This document shows positions 9,121 through 20,925 of a stretch of DNA of 64,000 bases, piece after piece. Made by a program: the position numbers and the translations under genes. The notes under the pieces were generated by a model that was not told where the DNA came from, ran no database searches, and was given only the letters and a program-made list of their open reading frames with translations. Positions within the stretch are counted from its first letter, which is position 1, and each line of letters opens with the position of its first letter. This DNA comes from Fragilariopsis cylindrus CCMP1102 (lineage: Eukaryota; Bacillariophyta; Bacillariophyceae; Bacillariales; Bacillariaceae), in assembly GCA_900095095.1 (NCBI GenBank), contig FMBT01000352.1:124001-188000 (forward strand), given 5' to 3'.

Positions 9121-12100
9121 TCAAACGGAAGAATCGGAAGGAGGTGGCGGATACGACGATGGCGATGACGATGATGATTTTAACTTGAGTGTTTGCGCTA
9201 AGTTATCGCCCATTTTGATTAATGTATTCGAGGACTCAACTCGGACCATACCATTCCCACTTTTTTCTGCCTTCGTGAATGCTTCAAGACCATCTTCGAC
9301 CCATTGATCTTCTAACGCCTTAAGCCGGAAAGGCTTTGGTAATACCCAATTGGCTCCGCATTGACGAAAGTGATCGACATCCTCCGACATAACGTTACCG
9401 GTGACACCAGCAATGTATGAAGAACATCCCATTTCTCGTATTTTTCGGCAGGCATCCGGTCCGTTCATGACTGGCATCTCGTAATCCAGAAGGATACAAT
9501 CGTAATAGTCTCCTATCTCCAACGATTTTTTCACCATATTCACGGCTTCCTGTCCATCACTCGCCCCCTCTGTTGTATGGCCCTTGCGTTCGAGTAATCG
9601 CATGCATAGCTTACGATTCGTAACTGAATCGTCGACAACTAGCACATGAAGGTTCGGTATTTCAAACTCCGTTGCTTCGATAGGGTTTTCCACATCGCAC
9701 ATATGGTCCTTAACAAGCATGCCATTGGAAATACGATCAGCGGTAATTTGAAGGGTAGATGAACATCTTTCCGTTTCCTCCTGCGATGTTGACAGTGAAT
9801 CGGTATATATAGCAGTGGATAGGGTAAAGATCGAACCTTTCCCGATACCTTTTGATGAGCAAGTGAGTGTAGCACCATGCTCAAGAACGATACCCCTGGC
9901 AATATTAAGACCTAATCCACTTCCACCACCAGCTTGGAATTTATTAGTATCGAATTGGGTACCGTCATCAAAAACAGTAGCAACTTGATCAGGGGTCATC
10001 CCCACACCATCGTCGATAACTTCGATAGAGACTAAACCGATTTTAGTGACCTTAGCTGTATTATTTTTGTGAAGAGATACAGTTTGCAGCTTTTGCTTGC
10101 GCTCTGGGATTGTATCTTTTAGGGATACACGAACGGTCATGTTGCCTGGAAGAGTAGATGGGGGGGGGGGGGGGGGGGGGTAAATAGATTGGGAAAGAAA
10201 GAGCGAGAAAACAGTGAGTCATATGACGTTTTATTTTTATTTTTTTACGAAGGCATCATACTACAAACAAACAATCACACGACGCGGGAAATGATTATAT
10301 ACGTACTGTGTTGTTTAGAAAATTTCAATCCATTCGAGATCAAATTACGAAATACTTGTATCAATCGAATTTTATCTCCAACAACCTTATAGTTTCGGAT
10401 ATCGATTGGTAGATCTACTGCCGCTAAATCTGAGTCTATCATTGCGATATTGTTTCCAATACGTTTCAATGAACTATCCGATAATTTGTTGGTAGTATTA
10501 TTATTATTATTTTTGCCGTTCGCAGTAGTTGTAGTTGTAGTCTTTGCTGCTGCTGCTGCTTCACATATAAACAATAATAATGGAGTGAAATCTAATTTCA
10601 AGTTCACATCCTTTTCTATAGCAGTTAATTTGAATTCAGTCACAGTCTTTTCTAGTGCACTCCAAATGTTCATAAGGGACAGTTCTAATGTGAGAGTACC
10701 CATCTGGATTTTATCATAATTCAACAAATCACTCAATACACCAACAGCTGCATCCGCATTCTGATAAACTTGAGTCGACAATGACATCCATTCCTCTACA
10801 TATTTTCTTTTCAAAACCACAACGTCCTCTGTATTTCCTGTAGTAGTGACGGAAGTAGAAGAAGAGAATGTACTGTTGGAATGATCGCCGTTGAAGCTCT
10901 TTGGGGTGATTTGTCGTTTCTTCTTCCCATCAACAACAATAACATCATTACCAATCTTATTGTCCAAAACATCGGACAAGTCATTCAGGACAAGTGTCAG
11001 TCCCATACAGACAGTATTGAGGGGTGTTCGAACTTCATGTGATATGTATCGAACAAATCTACGTTTCGCCTCTAACAGTCTTTCCTTGGAATCAAATTCT
11101 TTACGGACACAGGAATCATACGAAATGAATAATATACTGGTAAATAGCATGATCAGAACAGTCCCGATACAGGCAATTGTTGGTATACTAATATCTCGAT
11201 CATTTGGGTTACTAGTTTCACCCATAATACGACCAAAATGGTTGATAAATTCTTCTGTGGCATAAATATCCATATAATATTTGATTGTATCATTCCCAAA
11301 GATACCATCCGTGACACTAATGTTCAGTCTTCTGTAATAATCAATTTCATCTGATTCCAGGTACAGTAAATCATCAAATGGTACCCATGGATCATCCGGA
11401 GTACATTCTACATTATCTTCTTCTTTGCCGGAATAGCCATATTTTTGTTTCGCATTCACTGCATATCTGGATTGCACCTTTTGACACATATGCGTCCGAT
11501 TACCAGCATAATATGCTTTACCATTAATAATATCATAGGTATGTTCTCTCGGACTACCGACACCGGAATCGGTACGAAGAATAATACGAATACCGGTCAC
11601 ATCCAATTCAAAGGCATGTGACAGTAAATCATGCCAAATTTGTTTATGTAAAATAAAACCAGTCAGCTTTTTTGAGGAGTGAAGGGTGAGGGTGTGGGTG
11701 ATGTTATGGGGACGAAAGAAGTGCAAATGAGTGGATGAGCGAGTCAGTTAATGAACGAATAAATGAATGGTATCCCCGCAGTACAGTTATATACACAAAA
11801 TCAAATGTAACGGAAACGAAGTAGGAATACGAATGATCATTTGCACACAAAACTGCGATGCATAAATAACACATTCCCATTCCCATGTACTTTACTTCAC
11901 ATCACACATATACATATACACATATACTATAACGTACCGTTAAGTTATCATTCCTTGGATATATCGGACTAAAAATAATCCCACCAGGACCAGCTGCCAC
12001 TTCTTTTGCATTGGTGGGTGTCCAGATCATATTAGTGATAGAAGTACAATCAATGTTACCATCCACATCATTTTCAGCAATACGCCGATTGGAACATTCG

Positions 12101-12993
12101 ATTATCGTTTGTATAGCTTCGGCACGATTTGCTTCAAAGGAGACATCTAACATTAATGCGGAATGATTACCATAATCGGATTGTACAAATGGTACACGAA
12201 TATTATTTATATCAATACCATGTTTGGTCCAATAATTATTTTGATTATTCTTTACAATAGGATAACGATAATCGGGATATGTTACATTTTGAAATTCACC
12301 AGTACCAAAACCATATAAACCTTTTCCAAACATGGAAACACCGGTACCATTCGGATATCCCCATTTCTCATATAAATTATAATAATAGTCTTCAAATTCT
12401 TGTTGCAGATCATTACTACTACCATTCCCATCACCATCACCACCATCCAACAAATTATTATTATTATTAGGAAGGATCGGACAAAAACTTAAGGTTCCTT
12501 TAGTAATTAATCGTAAACTTTGTGCTATATCAGTATACCCATCCATATATACAAAGGGCCATTCCTCTGCGTCAGGATTGACAATACCATACATTTTTGC
12601 TAACGCATCGGTCGCTTGTTTCTTTTCAGCTAAGACCCATCCAGCATTTGCTTCTGCACGTTGTGCAATTGCTACAAATCGAAATTTCGCTAATCGTGTT
12701 TCTGCCGATTCCATTATGGCATACGATGCATATCCTAATCCAGCAGCCGATGTTAGTAATACAATTAATAATATGATCCGTCCAAAATCAATATTTCTTT
12801 TATTAATTTGTGTAGTACTTTTTGAACTGGATGAATTTGAAGAATGTCCTGTAATACCAGAACTACCACTGCCGCCACTACCACTGCCACTACTAGTAAC
12901 TTTTCTATGGAATGTCTTCCATGTTCGTGATCTAGATGATTCCGTCCTTGACGTATTCGAGCCAGTTTTAGAATCAACCGACGACAATTGCAT
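9121..12993 (-). CDS. Transmembrane hybrid histidine kinase
   Basis: Three exons, 12993-11938, 11666-10307 and 10145-9121, all phase-consistent, giving 1146 residues. Introns are 271 and 161 bp with GTACGT donors. TM1 is at about 73-93 and TM2 at about 512-535. They bracket a 420-residue extracytosolic sensor with a C-terminal part resembling the CHASE-like ectodomains of diatom receptor kinases and cyclases. After TM2 comes a HisKA helix with phospho-acceptor His about 562 in Y-I-S-H-E-V-R-T-P-L-N. The HATPase N-box spans the second splice (Asn about 793-797). G-boxes D-D-G-V-G-M (about 850) and G-S-G-L-G-L follow. The receiver has Asp pair 977-978, phospho-Asp about 1026, Thr 1054 and Lys 1076. 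All catalytic residues are present, so a multistep phosphorelay is likely. The ligand is unknown. Confidence 0.92.
10160..10180. repeat. Homopolymer of 21 G inside kinase intron 2
   Basis: On the coding (minus) strand this is a C21 run ending about 14 bases before the AG acceptor of intron 2, where a polypyrimidine tract normally sits. Its true length may be mis-sequenced. Confidence 0.8.
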
Positions 12994-12995
12994 GA

Positions 12996-13026
<31 letters not shown>

Positions 13027-13147
13027 TGATGATTATAACGTTCCCTGTCAGGGTTGCTTGCGTTGCGTTACCTGACGTTTCTTTTGAAGTGTGAGTGAGC
13101 AGTACAATACTGTAGATGCTGCTATATTATACTAATGCTAATAATTA

Positions 13148-13180
<33 letters not shown>

Positions 13181-14224
13181 TGTTGCTTGTTTCGCTTACG
13201 GAATTGTTCTCTCGCTTCTGTCGCTTTCGCTTTCGATTGTATTATGGCGTTTTTTATTAATGAAGACACAACTAACAGACAAGTGACCAGATGATGATCG
13301 GGTGAGTAAGTGAGTGAGTCAAGTCGTATGCTTTTTGTAGTACTGTATGGTTGATAAGATTGCTTTCGAAAGGAAGCGATATCCCTTTCGTGTGAAATTA
13401 TTTGTTCTTTTTTGTGTTGGTTGTTTTGATAAGTACTGTAGATTGTTAAGCAGGCTTTGGAAACTGGCTGAAGGAAAAAATTGTAATACTGTACGTTAGA
13501 GGTTAATTAGTTTCGCTCATACTGTATCGCATTCTTTAGAAATGACTGGCAGCTTGCGCTAATACCATTCGGTTTAATTAGTTCATAATCGCGCGCTCAT
13601 ACGTTGTTTGTATGTTAAATACTATAGTCGTAATACACATTTAAGGTTCGAATTTATTAAAATAAATATAACTTCTATTTTTGATTAGCGCGACGAAAAA
13701 GAAGATTGTTACAAAACGGGATTGGGATTAATTAACATTGTCTTATACACTTACTATAATCCAACTAACAGCTGTCTTGTATAATATTATAGTCCGTCAT
13801 ACATAATGAAAATGTTGCTATTTATTTGTAAAGTTATATAATAATATTATTATTCTCAATTGTAATAATAATTTTTACATTAGCGCGCATTTATTGTAAC
13901 CACGTACGAATCGAATCATAGTTGCCATGCTGTATATCATAGCAAAAGAGAATATAGTACCGCGATGATTGTTGTGTTCTTGAGTTTGTGCGGTGTTCAC
14001 TAATTGAAGAAGATTGAAGATCATTGAAGATCATTGAAGATCATTGAAGACCCCGCCGTCCGCCACTGTTGTACCATATATATTAATGTCGGTACTATTA
14101 GCTAGTACCAGGTAGCTACAGTAGCTTCGACAACGCATCGCGTACCGTATGATTGCGAACCACTACTCACGTCACGGGTACAGTACCTCAAGTATTAAAG
14201 TATAACATATTATATGGAATAAAG
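12994..14224. other. Intergenic region with simple repeats
   Basis: This is a 1.2-kb divergent interval between the kinase and the FKBP gene. It contains a (TTGA)n run at about 12997-13026, a (CT)n run at about 13149-13173, and a decamer repeat of the type attgaagatc at about 14008-14049. No gene is apparent. Confidence 0.6.
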
Positions 14225-14903
14225 ATGCCACCAAAGAAGGCAGCAAATAAGAAGAGTGGTGGCGGCGGCGGCGAAGCGGTGACCGCGACAAAAACTTCAA
14301 CGTCAAAGTCAACATCAACAGTAATAGGAAAAATTATTTATGCCATACGACAATTAAATGAACCTGGAATAAAAGGTTCATCACGTATATCTATTAAAAT
14401 ATATTAAATCTGAATTTAATAATTATGACAATACAACAGCGTTGAAAAAGGCATTTAAAAAAGCTGTTGTTGATAAAATTTTAATTCAAAATGGACAAAG
14501 TTTTCGTGTTACTGATGATCCAATAATTGAAGATTCATCTGTAGCTGAAGAAGATAAATTAATTATTGAAGACATCAATGGGAAGAAAGAATCGTCGTCG
14601 TCGTCGTCTGATGAAGACACAGCGACAGCAACCGCAACTATTGGTGATACAGTCACAGTTGCCTATAAGGGTACATTAAATAGTAATGGTTATCTGTTTG
14701 ATTCCGCAAAGAACTTTACATTTGTATTAGGTGCGGGTGATGTCATCAAAGGATGGGATCAAGGGATACAAAATATGAAAGTTGGACATAAACGTAAATT
14801 AATTGTACCCAGTCAATTAGGATATGGCAAACGTGGTTGTAAACCGGATATACCACCAAATTCAATATTAAATTTTATTATTACATTGAAAAAAATTGAA
14901 TAG
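14225..14903 (+). CDS. Linker-histone H15 domain fused to FKBP isomerase (frame break)
   Basis: The start at 14225 gives a basic, Lys-rich N-terminus. Residues about 37-100 then match the H1/H5 winged-helix (H15) pattern: an I-x-x-A-I-x-x-L helix, G-S-S-R, and a 'LKKAxKKxV' helix followed by a Ser-Phe-Arg strand. The frame stops at 14405-14407. The same domain resumes one frame over, and adding two A's in the run near 14396-14399 would restore the family's I-K-K-Y-I-K-S core. The C-terminal about 85 residues are an FKBP peptidyl-prolyl isomerase domain with G-x-V-I-x-G-W-D and a G-Y-G loop. A chromatin-linked prolyl isomerase is the likely role. Upstream ATG at 14153 is possible but less natural. 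A real pseudogene cannot be excluded. Confidence 0.75.
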
Positions 14904-15411
14904 AATGAAATACAAATTATAAATCATTAGGCATAATAAAAGCATACTAGCACAGCCAAGGCAAGGCAATTTTATTCTTCGTGAGATGTCAAAAAAAAGG
15001 TAATACACTTACTTTATTACGTACATAGATAGATAGCGTTATTAATCAAATTATAAACGTACAGATTTTGCTTGGATTATATAGATGTAAAATTAAAGCT
15101 ACAGTACTAACTAGCTTAACGGAGGATTCATTTCATTATATAGTAGAAATGTAGAAATAGAATGCACAATATTACGAAAATACAAAATTATAGAGGAATA
15201 GGCAGAGGTATTTATATTTATATATATATATATATATATATAATCTATCTTCTTTAAGCTTCACGCTGACTAGAAAGAAAAAATGATAGCATCGGAGCAT
15301 TTACATATTTCGATCTTTGTTCCTTTGTATTCGTATAAGTTTGGAATTTGCTATTCATATATAAACTGCTGTCAGCTAAATTTGCGAATTCTTCACTTCT
15401 AGACTCCAGTC
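14904..15411. other. Convergent intergenic region
   Basis: This AT-rich interval lies between the FKBP and F-box-like genes. A (TA)n run sits at about 15216-15242. Nothing else is recognised. Confidence 0.55.
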
Positions 15412-16728
15412 TTACTTGCAATATAACTCAGACAAAAGATGACCAATCGTAACCCCATTATTTGGGAATTCATCTGTTTCATCAAAGGGATGACAGTCCC
15501 CATCTTCGTTTACTTCTTTGTGTACTTGGAGAGAAAATCCTGCTATTGCAATCTTCCTCTCTGGAGTTGCAATTAACTCCAACTCAACGTTAAAAAAATA
15601 ATTGTAGGGGAATCTCATCCCAATCTCAGCCGCCCTTAGTGTGGATTGAAATGGTGGGTGAATCCTATCACTGTGCAAATCAGCAAATCCAGCCTGTGTT
15701 CCTACATCAAAATCAAGCTTGTTGATGTCACCTAATTTAGCTATATACTTTGCACTTTTAGAACGATCTAATGGCTTTAGTGTTGGTAACGTTCGTAGCA
15801 CTGGACGACGACAGGTGCCATTGTGAATACAGCAGCTTTTCATATCACTGAATCTAACTAAACGAATATTTACACAATTTGCCAACATTTTCAATGATTC
15901 GTATGAAGGTCCAACGCTAACATAACCAGGTTCCCCACCCCAATAGGTACAATCATCTTGACGAATCTCCGCATTAGAGAGGTTGATAGGATCATCGAAC
16001 TTGTGTTCAATTTCCCACGAATCTTCTTCGAAAAACTCACTTAACTTTTCTCCTGTAATACAAAATCCACGGACTAAACGTGGTCGATGATTTCCGTTGC
16101 GATTATTGAAGTACAATTCACCAGTAAGCATAAAATCGTCTTCTGTAAGATTTGGAAGAGGAATCTGGGGAAATGAAGGCTTCTGCGTACGAATGGTTTT
16201 CTTTCCCAACTGTTTCAAAAGACACCGGCGTCCAATCTTTTCTTGAATGTGTCTAGGAATTCCGTAGGTCTGCTGAAATGCGAGAATGAATAGTTCCTTT
16301 TTATCTTTGCGAATTACTTTTCTCATGGATTTATTCGTCTGTGCCAATGTTCCAAGATCGTGGACATCAACACAACCGTTATTTGCAAGGATACGAAGGA
16401 CCGATTGTGGGATGGTTGACGGATGTTCATTACTACTGATGGTACCGATACTATCGTCCTTGATCTTACGGCGCTTGTTACTTCCTCTTCCCTTAATAGT
16501 TCTCATCTTTGAAGTTCTACACCGTTCACAAATCCAAGTTCTGCAGTTTTTATATATTCTGAATATTTGTGATAGATAATGATTTACTGTATAATATGGA
16601 AATACAATAATCTGTTGAGAACTATCACGTATGAACGCTAACAAAAAATAAAAGGTCGCCATTGATTGACCATCATCGACCGTAGACGACCGTGGACGAC
16701 CGTGGACCACCTCACATGAGAGTGTCAT
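15412..16728 (-). CDS. F-box-like protein, unknown target domain
   Basis: An intact frame of 438 residues from the first ATG at 16728. The start at 16506 (Met 75) is more likely, because residues 1-74 are of mixed, non-conserved character. After Met 75 comes a basic stretch (K-R-R-K-I-K) that could be a nuclear signal. Residues about 105-150 (I-P-x-S-V-L-x-I-L then L-x-x-L-A-Q-T-N-K) resemble an F-box helix pair. F-box proteins link substrates to SCF ubiquitin ligases. The C-terminal 250 residues look folded but match nothing I know. The F-box call is a pattern guess. Confidence 0.55.
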   Translation of the reverse strand: MTLSCEVVHGRPRSSTVDDGQSMATFYFLLAFIRDSSQQIIVFPYYTVNHYLSQIFRIYKNCRTWICERCRTSKMRTIKGRGSNKRRKIKDDSIGTISSNEHPSTIPQSVLRILANNGCVDVHDLGTLAQTNKSMRKVIRKDKKELFILAFQQTYGIPRHIQEKIGRRCLLKQLGKKTIRTQKPSFPQIPLPNLTEDDFMLTGELYFNNRNGNHRPRLVRGFCITGEKLSEFFEEDSWEIEHKFDDPINLSNAEIRQDDCTYWGGEPGYVSVGPSYESLKMLANCVNIRLVRFSDMKSCCIHNGTCRRPVLRTLPTLKPLDRSKSAKYIAKLGDINKLDFDVGTQAGFADLHSDRIHPPFQSTLRAAEIGMRFPYNYFFNVELELIATPERKIAIAGFSLQVHKEVNEDGDCHPFDETDEFPNNGVTIGHLLSELYCK

Positions 16729-17771
16729 GTCAAGATAATCTTTTTGAGTGATCGTTAAAATTAGAGTTTCCGTTCAAGGGAATTGTCACTACACGCAATT
16801 TCAATACTACTTGTAACTCCGACAATTCGTTTGCTATATTATGGAATGAATGTGCTATACAAAACCAACAATATTTACATCTCTGTGACATTAGCTAAAA
16901 TGACGGCATACCACACAAAAAGGAAAATAAAATGGATGGCAATTACGATCACGAGCAACAAATTGCTGCCTTTGCCTATGCCAGCATCAACAACGACGAG
17001 GATGATAATGATGACGACGATAATAATGATCTTCCCCTATATGCTACCGATGTACTTCATTGACTGAAATAGTATTTCATAATGCTATAAAACTCAAATT
17101 AGTGAACTCGCATTCGTGAGTGTTTGTAACTTGCACCGCGTCGAGTTACCAGAAAAACTCGTACATTTGAGAGGACAGGCTTTCTACGATTGTACTGCCA
17201 TACAAGGAGCGAGAAATCGTGATTCCACCAAATGTTCAGTTTATTGATCAATAAGCCTTTCTTGGTTGCTCTTCCCTACAAGGAGTAATATTTCTAAAAA
17301 ATTGAGATTTCGGAGAATGTTTATCACATTGGATTTAACGCATGGAGGGGTTTTGTTTGTCTCTAGAAAGTATTGCCATCCATTCACCTAATCTTCTAAA
17401 TATAGAGTACGGTATCTTTGGAAATTGTCCCTCGTTATCTGGGATAAAGATGTATCATTGGTTGTGGCCTAAACTCTGTGCTGCAATGAATGAATGAACC
17501 GAATTTCTTTTCATATTTATGCAAGTAATATCAAACACAAATGAATCTAGAAACTCTTGTCGTTCGGCCTCTTCGAAGATTACGAAGACGATGATGACAT
17601 GTGAGATTAAATTCTTCGCATTAATGTTTAGAAATAAACAACCCTAACAAAAACAGTTGAAGCAGGAGATGATTCTATATAATACTTTGCCTCCAGTAGT
17701 ATGAATAGGAGAAAAAGGACGAACTAACTACCGTTTACGTAATTCAAGAGTTATCGTTGTCGTTGTGGCTA
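16729..17771. other. Intergenic region
   Basis: A 1.0-kb stretch without a convincing gene. A 43-codon acidic frame at 16932-17063 starts with ATG and ends in TGA. It is Asp/Asn-rich and low complexity, so it could be a micro-ORF or chance. Confidence 0.45.
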
Positions 17772-19415
17772 TTAACAACCCACCAACAACACAACTACTG
17801 ATACTACAAGAAGATTAGTCCAAGAAGGAGTAATAACACCACCACCACCAGACGACGACAGGAGTGAATCCGAATTCTGAATTGCTGCTACGTCTAATTC
17901 CTCAGTTGTCGGATCATTATCATTATCTTCATCTTCATCTTCTAATAGAGTCGTACTACTACTGCTGTTTCTTCTTCCATCAGTATCCTCCTCATTCAAC
18001 ATAATATCTTCATCTTCTAATAGTAATAAGTCTTCTTCTAAGTCAACATCATCAACATCATCAACGTCATCAACGTCATCAACATCATCAACGTCATCAA
18101 CGTCATCAACGTCATCAACGTCATCAACGTCATCAACTTCATCAACGTCATCAACGTCATCAACGTCATCAACGTCATCAACGTCATCAACGTCATCAAC
18201 GTCATTACTATCGTCGACATCGACATCGACATTGATCCTATTTCCATACAAATCATATAAAGTTCCTTCTGATGGAGATGTACGTCCAACACAAGTTACA
18301 TCCATCAATTCTGCTTCCTTCTTTGTAGGTAAAAAATTGTCATCAGTACTACGATCTAAACCTTGCAGGTCTGCTATAATTGCATCCATAGTATATCGTA
18401 ATGTCCAAGCTTGATCTTCTTTACTATTATTATTACTATTCATCTCATTTAATCCAGAACAAAGAACAACTTTCGTCGTTGATAACATCGATATCCCATT
18501 TGTATTTGCATTTAGAATCGAATTCAAGACAGACCAATACATCGCAATACATAATTCAATATAAGATAAATCATATAAACTACCACCCGATGATATCGTA
18601 GATTGTAATAAATTAATAATGTCAGTTATAGAATCAAATTTTAGTTGTGGTGATAAAAATGATCTTGGTCCTGCTCCTGCTCCTGTTCCTGCTTTTGGAA
18701 TAGCTGTAATTGATTTAATACGTACATCAAATGTACCTTCTTGGAATAATACATAGACACTCAACCTATCAATATTTGTTTTATCCAATTTACAATTTTC
18801 ACGACATGAAAAACCAAACCGTCCACCACGATTAAAACTATCCATTGGTAAATAAACACTTGTTAATAATTTTTCTGATGTATATGATGTTGATGCTGTT
18901 GATGTTGATGTTGATAATGGTATCGCAAATGCGGATGAAAAATCATAATAACTGGTGGAATCACTAAATTGAAGATGTAGTCCCGTTGGAGGTGTTGGTA
19001 TTGTTGATCCTGCTGAGATATAATCATAATTATCAGCCTCCAATGTAACAACGATACCATCATAATTATTCAAATTTAATGAAATTGGACGTCGAACACT
19101 AGAAAATCCACCACCATTTAAACTAATATCACCTGTAAATTTTAATACATTGTTATTACCATTATTTTCGTCGTCGGACGACGATGACGACGTAATAAAT
19201 TCCAATCTACCCGTGGATTGACCACCCATAACACCATCCACTTGTACAGACCAACTATCTTCATCCCATGATTCTCCTTCATTACCATTACCATCAATTC
19301 GTAAAACGTTATTGTCATTATTGTCATCGTCGCCTTTCACAACGACAACGGCAGACAACAAGGTTAAGCAGACGAGTCCGAAAGTAGTAATCATCCTCAT
19401 CTTGTTACTGATCAT
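17772..19415 (-). CDS. Secreted CIA30-domain protein with Asp-Asp-Val repeat
   Basis: An intact 547-residue frame. Residues 1-28 are a signal peptide. Residues about 50-245 match the CIA30 / NDUFAF1-like galactose-binding fold: W-S-V-Q-V-D-G-V-M-G-G-x-S-x-G near the start, then G-G-G-F-S-S-V-R-R, and closing strands with D-x-R-I-K-S-I. CIA30 is known as a complex I assembly factor, but secreted and plastid forms exist in algae, and here the signal peptide argues for the secretory route. A perfect-phase Asp-Asp-Val repeat (about residues 395-458) comes from a 9-bp minisatellite. The C-terminus is a short hydrophobic tail after a Gly-rich hinge, compatible with a GPI or tail anchor. Cell-surface location is inferred. 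Confidence 0.85.
   Translation of the reverse strand: MISNKMRMITTFGLVCLTLLSAVVVVKGDDDNNDNNVLRIDGNGNEGESWDEDSWSVQVDGVMGGQSTGRLEFITSSSSSDDENNGNNNVLKFTGDISLNGGGFSSVRRPISLNLNNYDGIVVTLEADNYDYISAGSTIPTPPTGLHLQFSDSTSYYDFSSAFAIPLSTSTSTASTSYTSEKLLTSVYLPMDSFNRGGRFGFSCRENCKLDKTNIDRLSVYVLFQEGTFDVRIKSITAIPKAGTGAGAGPRSFLSPQLKFDSITDIINLLQSTISSGGSLYDLSYIELCIAMYWSVLNSILNANTNGISMLSTTKVVLCSGLNEMNSNNNSKEDQAWTLRYTMDAIIADLQGLDRSTDDNFLPTKKEAELMDVTCVGRTSPSEGTLYDLYGNRINVDVDVDDSNDVDDVDDVDDVDDVDDVDDVDEVDDVDDVDDVDDVDDVDDVDDVDDVDDVDDVDLEEDLLLLEDEDIMLNEEDTDGRRNSSSSTTLLEDEDEDNDNDPTTEELDVAAIQNSDSLLSSSGGGGVITPSWTNLLVVSVVVLLVGC
18043..18213. repeat. 9-bp coding minisatellite (catcaacgt), about 19 units
   Basis: Tandem copies of catcaacgt with a few catcaacat and catcaactt variants, in phase with the CIA30 gene on the minus strand. 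They encode Asp-Asp-Val repeats. Confidence 0.9.
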
Positions 19416-20925
19416 CGTATCGTTAGGTGTGTGATAATCGTAAATTAGTTACGTAGCTGAATAGATAGATGGTAAGGAATATAACGGCTGCCGTGTATAT
19501 ATTATGGGATACTAATTCCGCTTTTTCTGGTTCGAAAATTTCGAAGAGCAAAACAAACAAGATTGGAATTTTAATTAAAAGTACTTTTTCACACTTTGTT
19601 GAGTGAGTAAATTAGTGAGTCAGTCATATTATTTATTGTACCACTGGTAAAATTGGTGAGTTTCTACCGTAGGATAGTATCGCGATGTACCGTAATTTAT
19701 TATTTAAGGAGATCTTAAATTATTGGCTTCGCGCTTTATTTAGTCGTATTTATTTAGCTAGAAGGAATCTACAGTACACCGCAGGAATATTGGGTTGGAT
19801 GATCGATCGGGTCGACGAAATCGTTCGAAGAAAAAAAAATGGTGTGTTGTTATTGTGTCTTGTACTGCCATGTCTGATGACACTATCTATATACGACCAC
19901 GACTACTTGTAGTAACCTAATGGAACATATTGGTCGTACTAAATATAATTAGAATACACTATACTAAATATCAGTACGTTCGTTTTGCTCCTCCGTGCCC
20001 GTGTTTGCCTCGTCACACACACACACACACACACACAAATTCCCATCATCGTCGTGCTTTTCTATAGTATGTACACACACAATTCCTATTGCCTGCTTTT
20101 TCGCGCGTTCACTTCTTCTCATTCATTTTCCACTTCTTCTCTTTCAAATCGTTTAGCGCTTTCTTTTTCGGAAAAAGTTGTTTGTTTAATTAGATTGCTC
20201 ACCCTTTCGCATTCCTTTATTGTTCTTTTAATTACTGCTTATTCGCGCTACCAGTTTAGCGCTACCAGTTGCATGCGCTTCACTTATAGGTGGGTTCAAA
20301 GCTTGATTCAAGTTACAGTAGATTGAAAAAATACTACAGTATTAGTATCAAAAAATACGAACACTATGATGTTCCAGGATGTGGTTGCGTGAATTCATCG
20401 CGCTTCAATTTATTATTTATGGCATTTATTTCATCTCGTCGCGCTTGTTACGGCGCCTCAATCTCGTCGCGCTTGTTACAGCGCTTCAATATTATGCTAC
20501 GTTTCTTAAATTTATGATCTCACGTAGGATCTGGTACTTTGTCTACGATGATAGTTGATGAAAAACATTTGAAAATGAGATGAAATACGAAAAATCATCA
20601 ATTCATTGTTTTTCACATCTTCATTTTAAACTCTCACAAAACTCAATTATCAAAACATAAATAACATCTACCAGATAACAAAGTAAGTTCAATTCTACTA
20701 GAATAAGATGTTTATACGTATCACGATTACATACCATTTGAATTCGATTGATTTGTATTCCTATACGTAACATCGATGATGACACGATGACATATACAAT
20801 TTATTACAGCGGTGCTAATGACAACGAGAATGAACGTACGTTTGACTCACATTAATATTTACACAATTTTCCACTTATTCCATTTTTCTTGCTTCCTTTA
20901 GCACACAAATCATCATCGATTCATA
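19416..20925. other. Intergenic region with tandem 28-bp repeat
   Basis: A 1.5-kb interval. It holds an (AC)n run at about 20017-20036, and two near-identical 28-bp tandem units at 20433-20460 and 20461-20488 (atctcgtcgcgcttgttac plus a variable tail). A partial third unit lies near 20395. Small frames at 19685 and 20290 have no support. Confidence 0.5.

Noticed and set aside
19685-19912. 75-residue frame on the plus strand
   Set aside because: No family features, no splice or start context, and it lies in a long AT-rich interval. A chance ORF is more likely.
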